Shown: positions 46,070 through 54,634 of the stretch, in pieces
Numbering within the stretch: position 1 is the first letter of the stretch
How the letters are laid out: each line of letters starts with the position of its first letter
NCBI GenBank assembly: GCA_964611645.1
Contig: CAZTAO010000013.1
Location: 39,919 to 103,918 of the forward strand
Length of the DNA: 64,000 nucleotides
Direction: 5' to 3'
DNA from: CAZTAO01 sp964611645
GTDB lineage: Bacteria; Armatimonadota; UBA5829
Position numbers and translations under genes: made by a program
The notes under the pieces: generated by a model
The model's database searches: none
The model's input: only the letters and a program-made list of their open reading frames with translations
Told to the model about the DNA's origin: nothing

Positions 46070-46336
46070 TGCGCTTATCACTCTCCCAGTAAATGATCGT
46101 TCAGGAACGGCGCTGCAATACCAACTCAAACTGCTTCGCCTGAAGCGGCGCGAATTCCTCCGGGTTGGACTCATAAGGAACAAGGATTGTTGCACGGAGA
46201 TGTCGTATACAGAGGCAAGCAAACTCAGAGATCAGGAACCCAACGCAAGCGAGGTTGTAGATGAGCGGGCTCGTGGTTGCCTCGGTGGGGGCACGTTTGC
46301 TCGCGACAACAAGTATTGGGGGTACGGACTGCCGGT

Positions 46337-48823
46337 ATGAATAGAAGCCACTATCTTTTCAGGTGCGGTACTTCGCAACTTACTGTCATTCGCGTGGTCA
46401 CATTGCTGGTGCTGATCTGCCTGGGCCTTGCGGCTCAGACAGCGCACGCTGAGAAAGTGACCACGATCAAGTTCTTCGCTCAGGCATTCACGCCCGAGAT
46501 AGTGAGTGGCGATAATCCCAGGCCGCTGCACGAGTTCACCAGACTCGCCCGCGAGTGGGAGGCCTTGCACCCCGGCGCGAAGATCGAGTTCGTCAAGCAG
46601 CCCTTCGGTGAGTACACCACGTGGCTCCTCACCCAACTCAAGGGCGGTATGGCTCCGGATATTGTCTGGACCCAGGCCGAACAAGCCAACGATTTCGCCA
46701 AGAACGGCTGGTTCCAAGACATAAGCCCGTACCTCGAGAAGCCAAACAAGTATGTGCCGGGCAACAAGCGATGGCTGGACCTCCTGTATGCGGACCACAT
46801 CCACACCAGGCGCGCTCCCGATGGAAACCTCTACGTGCTGCCAATCGACCTCGGCGACGTCGGCATCTACTACAACAAAGACATCTTCCGGAAATTGGGC
46901 GTGGAAGTGCCCAATGACTGGGAAGAGTTCACGAGCGCCTGCCAGAAGATCCAGGATGCGGGCTACGTGCCTATGCTGATGATCGGGGAGTGGATGTGGA
47001 TGATGCAGATGAGGGCATTTGTTCACGATCAGGTGTGGCGAGACAAGGTTCCACTCATCGATGTGCGACAGAGCAAACTCGGCGGATTCCGAGGGGTGGA
47101 CCAGCAGGAGTTTGTGCGCGCATACAAGAAAGGCATCTGGTCGCTGCGGGACCCGCGCTCCACAGACTGCCTGCGCATCAACAAAGACTGGATCAAGTAC
47201 TGGAACAAGGACTACCTCAGCACTACGGATACCCGCTTGTTCCGCACGGGCAAGGCTGCTATGTGCTTCAACGGCTGCTGGTACACGGCGGAGCTTGACC
47301 GCGACCCCCTGCGGAAGTTCGAGTTCGGGGTGTTCCGCATGCCGATGCTTACAAAGAAGATTACCAAATATGCCCCCGGAGCGCCCGCGGGCAGCTTTGG
47401 CGGGGCGGCCTGCCAACAGTACGGCATCACCAACAGCGCAATGAAGGCGGGAAAGGTGGACCTCTGCCTGGACTGGCTGATGTTCATATCGGCGCCTCGG
47501 AACCTCGGCCCCCTGGTTTCCGAGGCGAAGGTCAGCTTGCCCAACAGCCCTCTTGTGGCCCCGGACCCCTCTATGAAGGCTTTCGCCGACTCGCTGGCAG
47601 CCGGGCGGGCGATGTTCACCGGGGAGCCGGAGATGAAGCAGTACAACGAACAGTGCTACCGGGTGCTGCAGGGGTATTTCGGCGGGCAGTTCACGCTGGA
47701 GGAAGCTACCGCCAAGCTTGAATACTTCCTGAAGGGGTCGGTGGACACGCTAATTGCCGAGAACCCGCAGTGGAGCTTCGACAAAAACTGGGAGATACTC
47801 CCCGACAGGCCCAAGGACAAGTGGCCCAAACCCGCAGAGTCGCCGCCGGTTGTGAGGTACATCCCGTGGGCGTTGTTGGGCGCGTTTCTCGTGAGTTCGG
47901 CGGTGGTGATTGTGCGGAGACGGCACGAACTCGCTCGTGACATCAGAAAGAGGAGAGGGATGTATCTCTTCATCCTGCCCACAGTCCTGCTTCTGGTGGC
48001 GTTCAACTACTACCCGATCGTGTCCGCGTTCTACCATTCCCTGTTCAACTGGACCAGTGGCGGGTCATCGGTGTGGGTGGGGTTGGCGAACTTCCGGGAG
48101 CTTTTCGGCGACCCTATACTCGGCCTGTCCGCCATAAACGCGCTCAAACTGCTGGCCTTCGGTATAGTCGTCTCTATCACTGTGCCGCTGGGCGTAGCGG
48201 AACTGATATTCCACCTGCGAAGCGCGCGGGCCCAATACGCATATCGCGTGATCTTCCTGATACCGATGGTGGTGCCCGGCATTGTGGGGCTTCTGATCTG
48301 GGGTCTCTTCTATGACTACAACATAGGCACAATCAACCAGTTCCTGAGGCTGGTCGGTCTCGCCAACCTGGCCCAGGTCTGGCTCGGCGACCCGAAAGTG
48401 GCGCTCTACTCCCTGATGCTCATGGGCTTCCCGTGGGTGAGCGGGTTTGCGCTGCTGATATACTACGCCGGCTTGCAGGGGATCCCGGTGGATGTTCTGG
48501 ACGCCTGCAAGATCGACGGCGCGAGCGTGATGCGGCGGATATGGTCCGTGGACTTGCCATTGGTCATGTCTCAGATAAAGCTGTTGGTGATCCTGGGCTT
48601 CATCGGGGGTCTGCAGGGTTTCCAGACGCAGTTGATACTAACCAAGGGCGGCCCGGGTTATGCCACCACCGTCCCCGGTCTGCACCTCTATCAGAACGCG
48701 ATGGCCTTTGACCGCATGGGATACTCCTGCGCAATAGGGGTTGTTCTATTCGTGGTGATACTGGGTCTTACCTACGCCAACATGAAGTATGTGAAATCAA
48801 GCACGGAGTATGAGGGGAAATGA
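46337..48823 (+). CDS. sugar ABC importer: substrate-binding protein fused to MalF-like permease
   Basis: About 828 residues from the ATG at 46337. A signal/anchor segment (residues 14-34, VIRVVTLLVLICLGLAAQTA) leads into a family-1 extracellular sugar-binding domain (about 40-495: HPGAKIEFVKQPFGEYTTWL, AGKVDLCLDWLMFISAP). A membrane segment lies near 504-527 (YIPWALLGAFLVSSAVVIV). A full CUT1 permease follows (540-828: MYLFILPTVLLLVAFNYYPI, and the ATPase-coupling EAA loop DACKIDGASVMRRIWSVDLP near 721-740). Fusion of the binding protein to the permease is rare in CUT1 systems. No ATPase gene is nearby, so a shared MsmK-like ATPase is likely. The next gene overlaps by ATGA. Confidence 0.9.
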   Translation: MNRSHYLFRCGTSQLTVIRVVTLLVLICLGLAAQTAHAEKVTTIKFFAQAFTPEIVSGDNPRPLHEFTRLAREWEALHPGAKIEFVKQPFGEYTTWLLTQLKGGMAPDIVWTQAEQANDFAKNGWFQDISPYLEKPNKYVPGNKRWLDLLYADHIHTRRAPDGNLYVLPIDLGDVGIYYNKDIFRKLGVEVPNDWEEFTSACQKIQDAGYVPMLMIGEWMWMMQMRAFVHDQVWRDKVPLIDVRQSKLGGFRGVDQQEFVRAYKKGIWSLRDPRSTDCLRINKDWIKYWNKDYLSTTDTRLFRTGKAAMCFNGCWYTAELDRDPLRKFEFGVFRMPMLTKKITKYAPGAPAGSFGGAACQQYGITNSAMKAGKVDLCLDWLMFISAPRNLGPLVSEAKVSLPNSPLVAPDPSMKAFADSLAAGRAMFTGEPEMKQYNEQCYRVLQGYFGGQFTLEEATAKLEYFLKGSVDTLIAENPQWSFDKNWEILPDRPKDKWPKPAESPPVVRYIPWALLGAFLVSSAVVIVRRRHELARDIRKRRGMYLFILPTVLLLVAFNYYPIVSAFYHSLFNWTSGGSSVWVGLANFRELFGDPILGLSAINALKLLAFGIVVSITVPLGVAELIFHLRSARAQYAYRVIFLIPMVVPGIVGLLIWGLFYDYNIGTINQFLRLVGLANLAQVWLGDPKVALYSLMLMGFPWVSGFALLIYYAGLQGIPVDVLDACKIDGASVMRRIWSVDLPLVMSQIKLLVILGFIGGLQGFQTQLILTKGGPGYATTVPGLHLYQNAMAFDRMGYSCAIGVVLFVVILGLTYANMKYVKSSTEYEGK

Positions 48824-49692
48824 AAAACGCAAAGAACACCATCGTTAAGGACTTCCCGATTCACCTGGTAGTGGGCGTGATCGCAGTGCTCACCCTGTAC
48901 CCGTTCATCTTTATGCTCATCACGTCGCTCAAGACCAATGAGCAGTTCTACCAGCAGTTCTGGGGGATAGCCAAACCGCTGCAATGGGCGAACTACATTC
49001 AGGCGTGGGACGGGATACGGAGCTATGTATTGAATAGCTTCATTGTCAGCGTGGTATCCGTTGTCGGCGTGCTTGTGGTGGGGTCACTCAGCGCGTATGC
49101 CTTCGCGAGATACAAGTTCCCCGGAAGCACCGTGATATTCTATATGGTGATCTCGCTGATGATGATCCCCGGAGTGCTTACGCTCATTTCCTCGTTCATG
49201 TGGATGAAGCAGTTCCCCCTTGCCGGAGGGAACGATTGGCTGGGGCGCGGCGGGATCGGGCTTCTGAACTCCCACTTGGCGCTGATTCTGCCCTATATCT
49301 CCGGGGGGCAGGTGTTCACCATCTTTGTCCTCCGAAGCTTCATCGCCGGCATCCCCGAGGACCTGTTTGAGGCTGCGAGGATAGACGGGGCCAGCGACTG
49401 GCAGACATTCCGAAAGCTGGTCCTCCCGCTTTCCACTCCGATACTGGGCACTATGGCGATTATGAACCTGCTGGCGGTCTGGAACGACTACGTGTGGCCC
49501 CTGATAGTGCTGTCGGACGATGCCAAGAGGACCCTCACCATCGGCCTGGCGTTCTTCCAGGGTATGCACGCCACCACCTACGGTCCCCTGATGGCCGGCT
49601 ACACCCTCGCCTGCCTGCCGCTGCTGCTGCTGTTCCTTTTCACGATGAAATACTTCGTGGAGGGCCTGACATCCGGGGCGCTGAAGGCGTGA
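48820..49692 (+). CDS. sugar ABC importer permease (MalG-like)
   Basis: A 290-residue CUT1-family permease with six transmembrane segments and the coupling loop EAARIDGASDWQTFRKLVLP (about residues 184-203). It overlaps the fused binding-protein/permease gene by four bases and pairs with it as the second membrane subunit. GAGGGGAA directly before the ATG is the ribosome-binding site. It lacks any binding-protein domain itself. The importer probably takes up an oligosaccharide released by the secreted hydrolases of this region. Confidence 0.95.
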   Translation: MKNAKNTIVKDFPIHLVVGVIAVLTLYPFIFMLITSLKTNEQFYQQFWGIAKPLQWANYIQAWDGIRSYVLNSFIVSVVSVVGVLVVGSLSAYAFARYKFPGSTVIFYMVISLMMIPGVLTLISSFMWMKQFPLAGGNDWLGRGGIGLLNSHLALILPYISGGQVFTIFVLRSFIAGIPEDLFEAARIDGASDWQTFRKLVLPLSTPILGTMAIMNLLAVWNDYVWPLIVLSDDAKRTLTIGLAFFQGMHATTYGPLMAGYTLACLPLLLLFLFTMKYFVEGLTSGALKA

Positions 49693-49802
49693 GGGCGCGC
49701 TCCCGGAGGAATTCGCCTGCTTGAGGGTGAAGTTAGAGACAGCGGCACCGGCCAGGGACTACGACGTCCCGGCAATAACCGACTCAAAGGAGAGTTACAG
49801 CA

Positions 49803-51320
49803 TTGACGCAGGCAATTGGTTTTGACAACGAGAAATACCTCGAGGAGCAGACAGCCGCGATACTCGAGCGCGTGACGCGCTTCAATGACAAGCTCTACCT
49901 GGAGTTCGGCGGGAAGATCGTGTACGATTATCACGCGGCGCGCGTGCTGCCCGGATTCGATCCGTGTGTCAAGATCCGCCTGCTGCAAAAGCTCAAGGAC
50001 AACGCGGAAGTGATCTTGTGCATCTTCGCTGGGGACATTGAACGCAAGAAGATGCGCGCTGATTTCGGGATCACATACGATGCCGACGCTCTCAAGCTGA
50101 TCGACGACCTGCGGGAGTGGGGGGTCGAGGTGCGCGCGGTGGTGATCACCCGATACGAAGACCAGCCCTCCGCCGCGGTGTTCAGAAACCGGCTGGAGCG
50201 CCGCGGAGTGCGGGTATACACGCACCGCCGGACCAAGGGCTACCCCACCGATGTGGATGTCATTGTGAGCGAAGAGGGTTACGGCGCCAATGACTATATC
50301 GAGACCACCAAGCCCATTGTGGTCGTAACCGGCCCCGGCCCGGGCAGCGGAAAACTAGGCACCTGCCTCACTCAGCTCTACCACGACTGGCGGCGCGGCA
50401 GCAAGGCGGGTTACGCGAAGTTCGAGACATTCCCCATCTGGAACCTCCCGCTCAGGCACGAGGTGAACGTTGCATACGAGGCGGCTACGGCAGAAATGCG
50501 CGACGTGAACATGGTCGATCATTACCACCTGGAGGCATACGGTCAGACGACCGTCAACTACAACCGCGACCTCGAGGCATTCCCGCTTCTGCGGCGGATC
50601 ATCGAGAAGGTAACGGGCGAGCCCTCGTTCTACAAATCGCCCACGGATATGGGCGTCAACCGGGCCGGGTTCGGCATTGTGGATGACGGCGCTGTCCGCC
50701 GAGCCGCGGCTCAGGAGATAATCCGCCGATACTACCGCTATGCGTGCGAACATGCGATGGGGCTGGTGGGACGCGAGCCGGTGGAGCGCATCAAGATGTT
50801 GCTCGACGACCTGAACCTGGCGCCGGAGAGTCGGCCTGTGGTGCTGCCGGCGCGGGCAGCCGCCGAGAAGGGACGCCTGGAGGACGAGGGTAACGAAGGC
50901 ATCTTCTGCGGGGCGGCGCTGGAACTTCCCGATGGGTCTGTGGTGACGGGCAGCAACTCGCCTCTAATGCACGCCGCGGCCGCCCTGGTGCTCAACGCGG
51001 TCAAGAACCTGGCCAGACTGCCCAAGAACCTGCACCTTCTGCCGCCCACGGTCATCGAATCGCTGCGCCACCTCAAGACAGATGTGCTGCGAGGCAAGCG
51101 TGTGAGCCTGGATGTGGACGAGGTGCTTATAGCGCTTGCGATCAGCGCAACCACCAACCCTGCCGCGCAGATGGCCCTGGACACACTTGCCCAGTTGCGC
51201 GACTGTGAGGTGCATCTGACGCACATGCCCACGCCGGGCGATGAGGCGGGTTTGCGGAAACTGGGAGTGAACCTGACCAGCGACCCAGACTTCGCAACCA
51301 AGAGCCTGTTCATAAGCTAG
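49803..51320 (+). CDS. DUF1846-family protein
   Basis: A 505-residue protein starting at TTG with GGAG 10 bases upstream. It matches DUF1846 (UPF0371) along its length: AIGFDNEKYLEEQTAAILER, YDYHAARVLPGFDPCVKIRL, VVVTGPGPGSGKLGTCLTQL (a Gly-rich loop like a nucleotide-binding site), DMGVNRAGFGIVDD and a C-terminal Rossmann-like part. Reported work on the family is limited; function unknown, perhaps nucleotide dependent. It follows the ABC permease gene by 110 bases on the same strand. A long hairpin just after its stop may end its transcript. Confidence 0.9.
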   Translation: MTQAIGFDNEKYLEEQTAAILERVTRFNDKLYLEFGGKIVYDYHAARVLPGFDPCVKIRLLQKLKDNAEVILCIFAGDIERKKMRADFGITYDADALKLIDDLREWGVEVRAVVITRYEDQPSAAVFRNRLERRGVRVYTHRRTKGYPTDVDVIVSEEGYGANDYIETTKPIVVVTGPGPGSGKLGTCLTQLYHDWRRGSKAGYAKFETFPIWNLPLRHEVNVAYEAATAEMRDVNMVDHYHLEAYGQTTVNYNRDLEAFPLLRRIIEKVTGEPSFYKSPTDMGVNRAGFGIVDDGAVRRAAAQEIIRRYYRYACEHAMGLVGREPVERIKMLLDDLNLAPESRPVVLPARAAAEKGRLEDEGNEGIFCGAALELPDGSVVTGSNSPLMHAAAALVLNAVKNLARLPKNLHLLPPTVIESLRHLKTDVLRGKRVSLDVDEVLIALAISATTNPAAQMALDTLAQLRDCEVHLTHMPTPGDEAGLRKLGVNLTSDPDFATKSLFIS

Positions 51321-51351
51321 GTGACTCACGCTAAGTCGCTCGTACACGTCA

Positions 51352-51385
51352 CCCTGATCCTGAAACAAGTTCAGGACTATCAGGG
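51352..51385. terminator. hairpin after the DUF1846 gene
   Basis: CCCTGAT-CCTGAA pairs with TTCAGG-(ACT)-ATCAGGG around an ACAAG loop, starting 32 bases after the stop. There is no T-run, so it may instead be an intergenic palindromic repeat. Confidence 0.5.
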
Positions 51386-51432
51386 TCTGTTCGCGATTGA
51401 GGCCAGTCTGGGATCACTACACGGAAGAGTAT

Positions 51433-51493
51433 TGGTGCCGAAGAGGGGAGTTGAACCCCTACCCCCTTGCGAGGACATGGTCCTGAACCATGC
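51433..51493 (-). tRNA. 3' fragment of tRNA-Leu(CAG); attachment-site copy
   Basis: Reading the minus strand, CATGG-TTCAGGA-CCATG is a perfect anticodon arm with anticodon CAG. A type II variable arm, a T arm AGGGG-TTCAACT-CCCCT and a 3' end CTTCGGCACCA follow. The 5' half is missing: no acceptor strand GCCGAAG and no D arm occur in the next 100 bases. This is the displaced 3' part of a tRNA gene used as integration target, with the intact gene expected at the other end of the element. Confidence 0.85.
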
Positions 51494-51588
51494 GATATTG
51501 TAATTCCAGCTATTTAGCCTCGAAATCATCAGGAATTGTGGAGATAAGCACATGGTTCGCCCATAATGCTTGGCGAGGAGAACACGCC

Positions 51589-52518
51589 ATGCCGAGTAGA
51601 AAATGCACCTACCCTCCCGACCTGTTACCTGAATGGAGTAAATGGATTCACTACTTCATCGACTACTGCGAGTATAAGGCGCTTTCAGTAAACACACTGG
51701 CATATTACCACGGTAGACTGATAGCCCTCGCCCGTTGGCTTCAGCAGGAGCGCCACGAAGCTACTCCGGTAGACATCACTCCCCAGCTTATCAGGCGGTT
51801 TCTCATGTGGGAGTCAACGACCCATTCCCGAAAGACGGCGAGGCACAGCTATATCACCCTGAACGTGTTCTTCAAGTGCCTTGAGATGGATGAGATCCGT
51901 CCGGATAGCCCAATGCGAAAGGTAGAGAGACCCAAGGTACCCGAGAGAATCATACCGTCGTTCAGTAATGAGCAGGTTGCTGCGCTGTTGAAAACGGCGG
52001 ACAAGAGCACCCCCAGAGAAAAGGCTCTGATATACCTGATGATGGACACTGGAGCGAGAGCGTCTGAGGTATGCGGGATCCGCGTGAGCCAGGTCGATTT
52101 TGCGTCGAGAACCGCCATCGTAATCAGGAAAGGCAACAAGGAAGACACACTCTATTTCTCGGTCGGTACAGCGAGAGCCATCCAACTGTATATTGCTCAA
52201 CACGACCTGGATGACGATGATCACCTGTTCTATTGCGATAGAGGCGGACCCTTGAACCGGGCCTCTCTGGCTAAGGTGGTGACCAGACTCTGCCGGAGGG
52301 CCGGGATTCAGGGGGTGCGGACCTCGCCCCATACCCTTAGGCACACATACGCGACCCAAGCCATCAAGAGTGGCATGGACGTGTTCAGCCTGCAGAGACT
52401 GATGTGTCATCGCGACCTAAGTACGACCAGGCAGTACATTGATCTGGACGGCGAGCACCTCAGAGCGGCTCAGGATCGTCACAGTCTGGTGATGTCGGTC
52501 AAACGGTCACGTAGGTAG
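51589..52518 (+). CDS. tyrosine site-specific recombinase / integrase
   Basis: 309 residues from the ATG at 51589 (GAGGAG 8 bases upstream); earlier in-frame codons run back into the tRNA fragment. An N-terminal SAM-like core-binding domain (about 12-100) precedes a catalytic domain with the full residue set: Arg157 (TGARASEVCGIR), Lys181 or Lys184, His248 and Arg251 (SPHTLRHTYAT), His274 and nucleophile Tyr283 (TTRQYIDLD). It resembles XerC/XerD-type recombinases. It stands 95 bases from the attachment fragment and points into the element, as expected for the enzyme that made the insertion. Confidence 0.95.
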   Translation: MPSRKCTYPPDLLPEWSKWIHYFIDYCEYKALSVNTLAYYHGRLIALARWLQQERHEATPVDITPQLIRRFLMWESTTHSRKTARHSYITLNVFFKCLEMDEIRPDSPMRKVERPKVPERIIPSFSNEQVAALLKTADKSTPREKALIYLMMDTGARASEVCGIRVSQVDFASRTAIVIRKGNKEDTLYFSVGTARAIQLYIAQHDLDDDDHLFYCDRGGPLNRASLAKVVTRLCRRAGIQGVRTSPHTLRHTYATQAIKSGMDVFSLQRLMCHRDLSTTRQYIDLDGEHLRAAQDRHSLVMSVKRSRR

Positions 52519-52520
52519 CG

Positions 52521-52874
52521 TCAATCGGGGGAGGTTTCTGCTTCCCCCAAAACATCCTTGATGTTCCTGATGTCCATCAGCACCACGGCGTCCGGGCACA
52601 TCTCGGCGAGTTCTTTAGCGGTCACGGCCCCGATGCTACTGTGAGCGCCCTTGGGGTGGAGGATCACACACGGAATCGTCCCCTCCGGGGCGTTCTTTCG
52701 CGCCTGAGTCAACGCATCGACCAGCATCTTGGGCACCTGCTCACCGTGTTTGACTTCGGGTGCCAGGATGGGGTGCTTGATGTCGGGTTTCCCGGTACCG
52801 TCGTTCGGGTCTCGTGTGCCGTTGAGTGATTTGGCTATCCTGCGCTCAGCCTGTTTCCACGCGTTGTCTGCCAT
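52521..52874 (-). CDS. small putative PD-(D/E)XK nuclease
   Basis: A 117-residue protein. The pattern AERRIAKSLNGTR ... GKPDIKHPILAPEVKHGEQV has the spacing of an archaeal Holliday-junction-resolvase-like or VRR-NUC fold: an N-terminal Glu, then Asp, then E-x-K (EVKHG, with Val at x). It may cut recombination or replication intermediates of the element. Family assignment rests on the motif alone. AAGGAG lies 7 bases before the ATG. It converges with the integrase, with only two bases between the stops. Confidence 0.55.
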   Translation of the reverse strand: MADNAWKQAERRIAKSLNGTRDPNDGTGKPDIKHPILAPEVKHGEQVPKMLVDALTQARKNAPEGTIPCVILHPKGAHSSIGAVTAKELAEMCPDAVVLMDIRNIKDVLGEAETSPD

Positions 52875-53268
52875 ATTTGATCTCCTTGTAACCGTCTACC
52901 CAATCGTACTGTCGAGTGGGACTGAGTGTCAAGGAAGCTGGAGGGCGATTCGGGTGTATCGGGCGTATCGGGTGACACAGGTGACGATCAGGGGGTACCT
53001 TCGCGCCCTGTCGAGCTTCAAATGTTGTCTGTATAGGTAGTTGCTGTTCCTGTAGTGTCCTGTGCTCATTCCTCTCCTGGTCTGTCCTGCCCTCTCCTCA
53101 TTCCCTCGGTCTTTCGCCCTCGTTGCTCACTTTCGCTATCCTCCCTAGAGCGCTCCGTAATGGTTTCGTTCGTCCCTTCTACAGGTCAGAGCCGTCTCTC
53201 CTGACCCTGCTAGAGCTTGATACGCCTGCCCTTTTTTTTTGTCAGAGCAGGCGCATCGATTGCAGTTC
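52875..53268. other. non-coding gap with T10 run and weak hairpin
   Basis: A 394-base pyrimidine-rich stretch without a supported gene. It contains CGCCTGC (53223-53229), a run of ten T, and GCAGGCG (53247-53253), which could form a hairpin with a T-rich loop beyond the stop of the pentapeptide gene. Nothing else was recognised. Confidence 0.4.
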
Positions 53269-54042
53269 CTATGGCTGTATATCGCCACGAATGCCACACA
53301 AGTTCGCGTCTGTGAAGTCCGCGCCTCTCGTGTCAGCGTTTGTAAGATCAGCTCCGGTCAAATCAGCATTGACGAGAATGGCGTCTCGTAGATCGGCACC
53401 TGATAGATCGGCACCGGCGAGTCTTGCCTCGCGGCAATCCGCTTTTCGGAGATCTGCGTTTCTGAGGTCACACGAGCTCAGGTTCGCGCCCGTGAGATTG
53501 CAGCCAAGGAAGGCTGCCCTGAACATGATGCATTCGGAGGCATTTACCCCCTGCATCCGAGAGCGACTGAACTTCGTCTTGTAACAGTGCGAGCCCCTCA
53601 GGATGGTATACTCAAGCTCCGCTTCTTGAAAGCAGACGTAAACGAGGTTCGAACTCGAGAAGTTCGCATTCGTACAAACGGCTTGGTAGAAGTCAGCTTC
53701 GGACAAATCACAGCCGGAGAAGTTCGTTCCCTGGCAGTTAGCACGCGTGAACGTCTTTCCCATACGCTGTGAGCCAAGCAAGACTACGTTGCCGTTCAGC
53801 TTACTACTGAAATCAGCCACGGTCATGTCAAGGTTGCTCAGATTTGCCTCCGTGAAATCGGCGTTACTGAGATCGGATTCTGTAAAGTCAAGTTGGCGGA
53901 CATCGGTTCCCCAATAGTCCAACTGTTCTCGGTACTCTACTCCAAGCATTCTGTTCAACCTGTCTGCCAACTCGCGGGCACTTCTTGACCGGTCGATTTG
54001 ATGATTGTCAATTTTCTCTGGGATACTCTCTTTATACACCAC
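53269..54042 (-). CDS. pentapeptide-repeat protein
   Basis: About 258 residues. I prefer the GTG at 54042 because AAGGGA lies 6 bases upstream; an ATG at 54078 has no such site. After about 45 non-repeat residues come pentapeptide repeats of the form A(D/N)LxX, such as FTESDLSNADFTEANLSNLD and later LRNADLRKADCREARLAGADLSGADLRDA (read as overlapping fives), giving a right-handed quadrilateral beta-helix. Some relatives mimic DNA and inhibit gyrase (Qnr, MfpA); others have no known role. No Qnr-specific loop can be confirmed. As cargo of a mobile element, a DNA-mimic role is possible. Confidence 0.88.
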   Translation of the reverse strand: MVYKESIPEKIDNHQIDRSRSARELADRLNRMLGVEYREQLDYWGTDVRQLDFTESDLSNADFTEANLSNLDMTVADFSSKLNGNVVLLGSQRMGKTFTRANCQGTNFSGCDLSEADFYQAVCTNANFSSSNLVYVCFQEAELEYTILRGSHCYKTKFSRSRMQGVNASECIMFRAAFLGCNLTGANLSSCDLRNADLRKADCREARLAGADLSGADLRDAILVNADLTGADLTNADTRGADFTDANLCGIRGDIQP

Positions 54043-54634
54043 TATTCTTCCCTTGCACCTGCAATGGAGGTGCCACATTTATGAAATTGTTCCGCTGAAC
54101 GAGCTGCCCAGCAATGCGCTCTCGACGCTGTAGACAAGATTGCCCCTAATCAGTCATAAATACCCGCCTTTCCCCAGCACGCCATAGCATTGACGCGACT
54201 GGCAACCGACATTTATATTGCTCTCTTAGGGTTATTATACCCAGTAGTTGCGACTTTTAAACATCTAGACGGCCAGAATATCCATAATATTTCAGAATAG
54301 TCGGCAAGCGAAGCCAAACTGTGCGTGATTTGTATTCGGTGAGTTGGCGACAGAAGAATGAACCGGGGATACGTCGATCCAATACAGCGTTAACCTGCGG
54401 CCTATGAATGCGGACTGAACGAGGCTAATTCACGGACTGGTGTGACCACCAGCGGAGCGGAGAAGCTTGGCCACTCCTCTAGAGTGGGGCAAAAGCACGC
54501 TCTCTTGCGGAAGTCGCTTAAGATTGCAAAGCCAGACGATGGCCTTGCCTGCCGCAGCTTCTTAGGGTCCCAACTCGCGGTATGGGAACTCATCAAGCTC
54601 GATTGCGGTCCACTGCTGCTTATGCAGAGGTTCC
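54043..54634. other. gene-free region with a plus-strand promoter-like sequence
   Basis: A gap of about 590 bases, visibly richer in A and T than its surroundings between 54140 and 54320. It holds TTGACG (54190-54195), an 18-base spacer and TATATT (54214-54219) on the plus strand, pointing into non-coding DNA. No open frame with a ribosome-binding site follows. It could drive a small RNA. Confidence 0.4.

Noticed and set aside
51321..51503. Small plus-strand frame over the tRNA fragment
   Set aside because: It lies across a hairpin and the antisense of a tRNA, with no ribosome-binding site or similarity.
51490..51588. In-frame extension of the integrase start back to 51490
   Set aside because: The extension would begin inside the tRNA fragment and has no ribosome-binding site; the ATG at 51589 has GAGGAG at good spacing.
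53231..53240. T10 run as a terminator
   Set aside because: No stable stem lies directly upstream on the plus strand and no plus-strand gene ends nearby.
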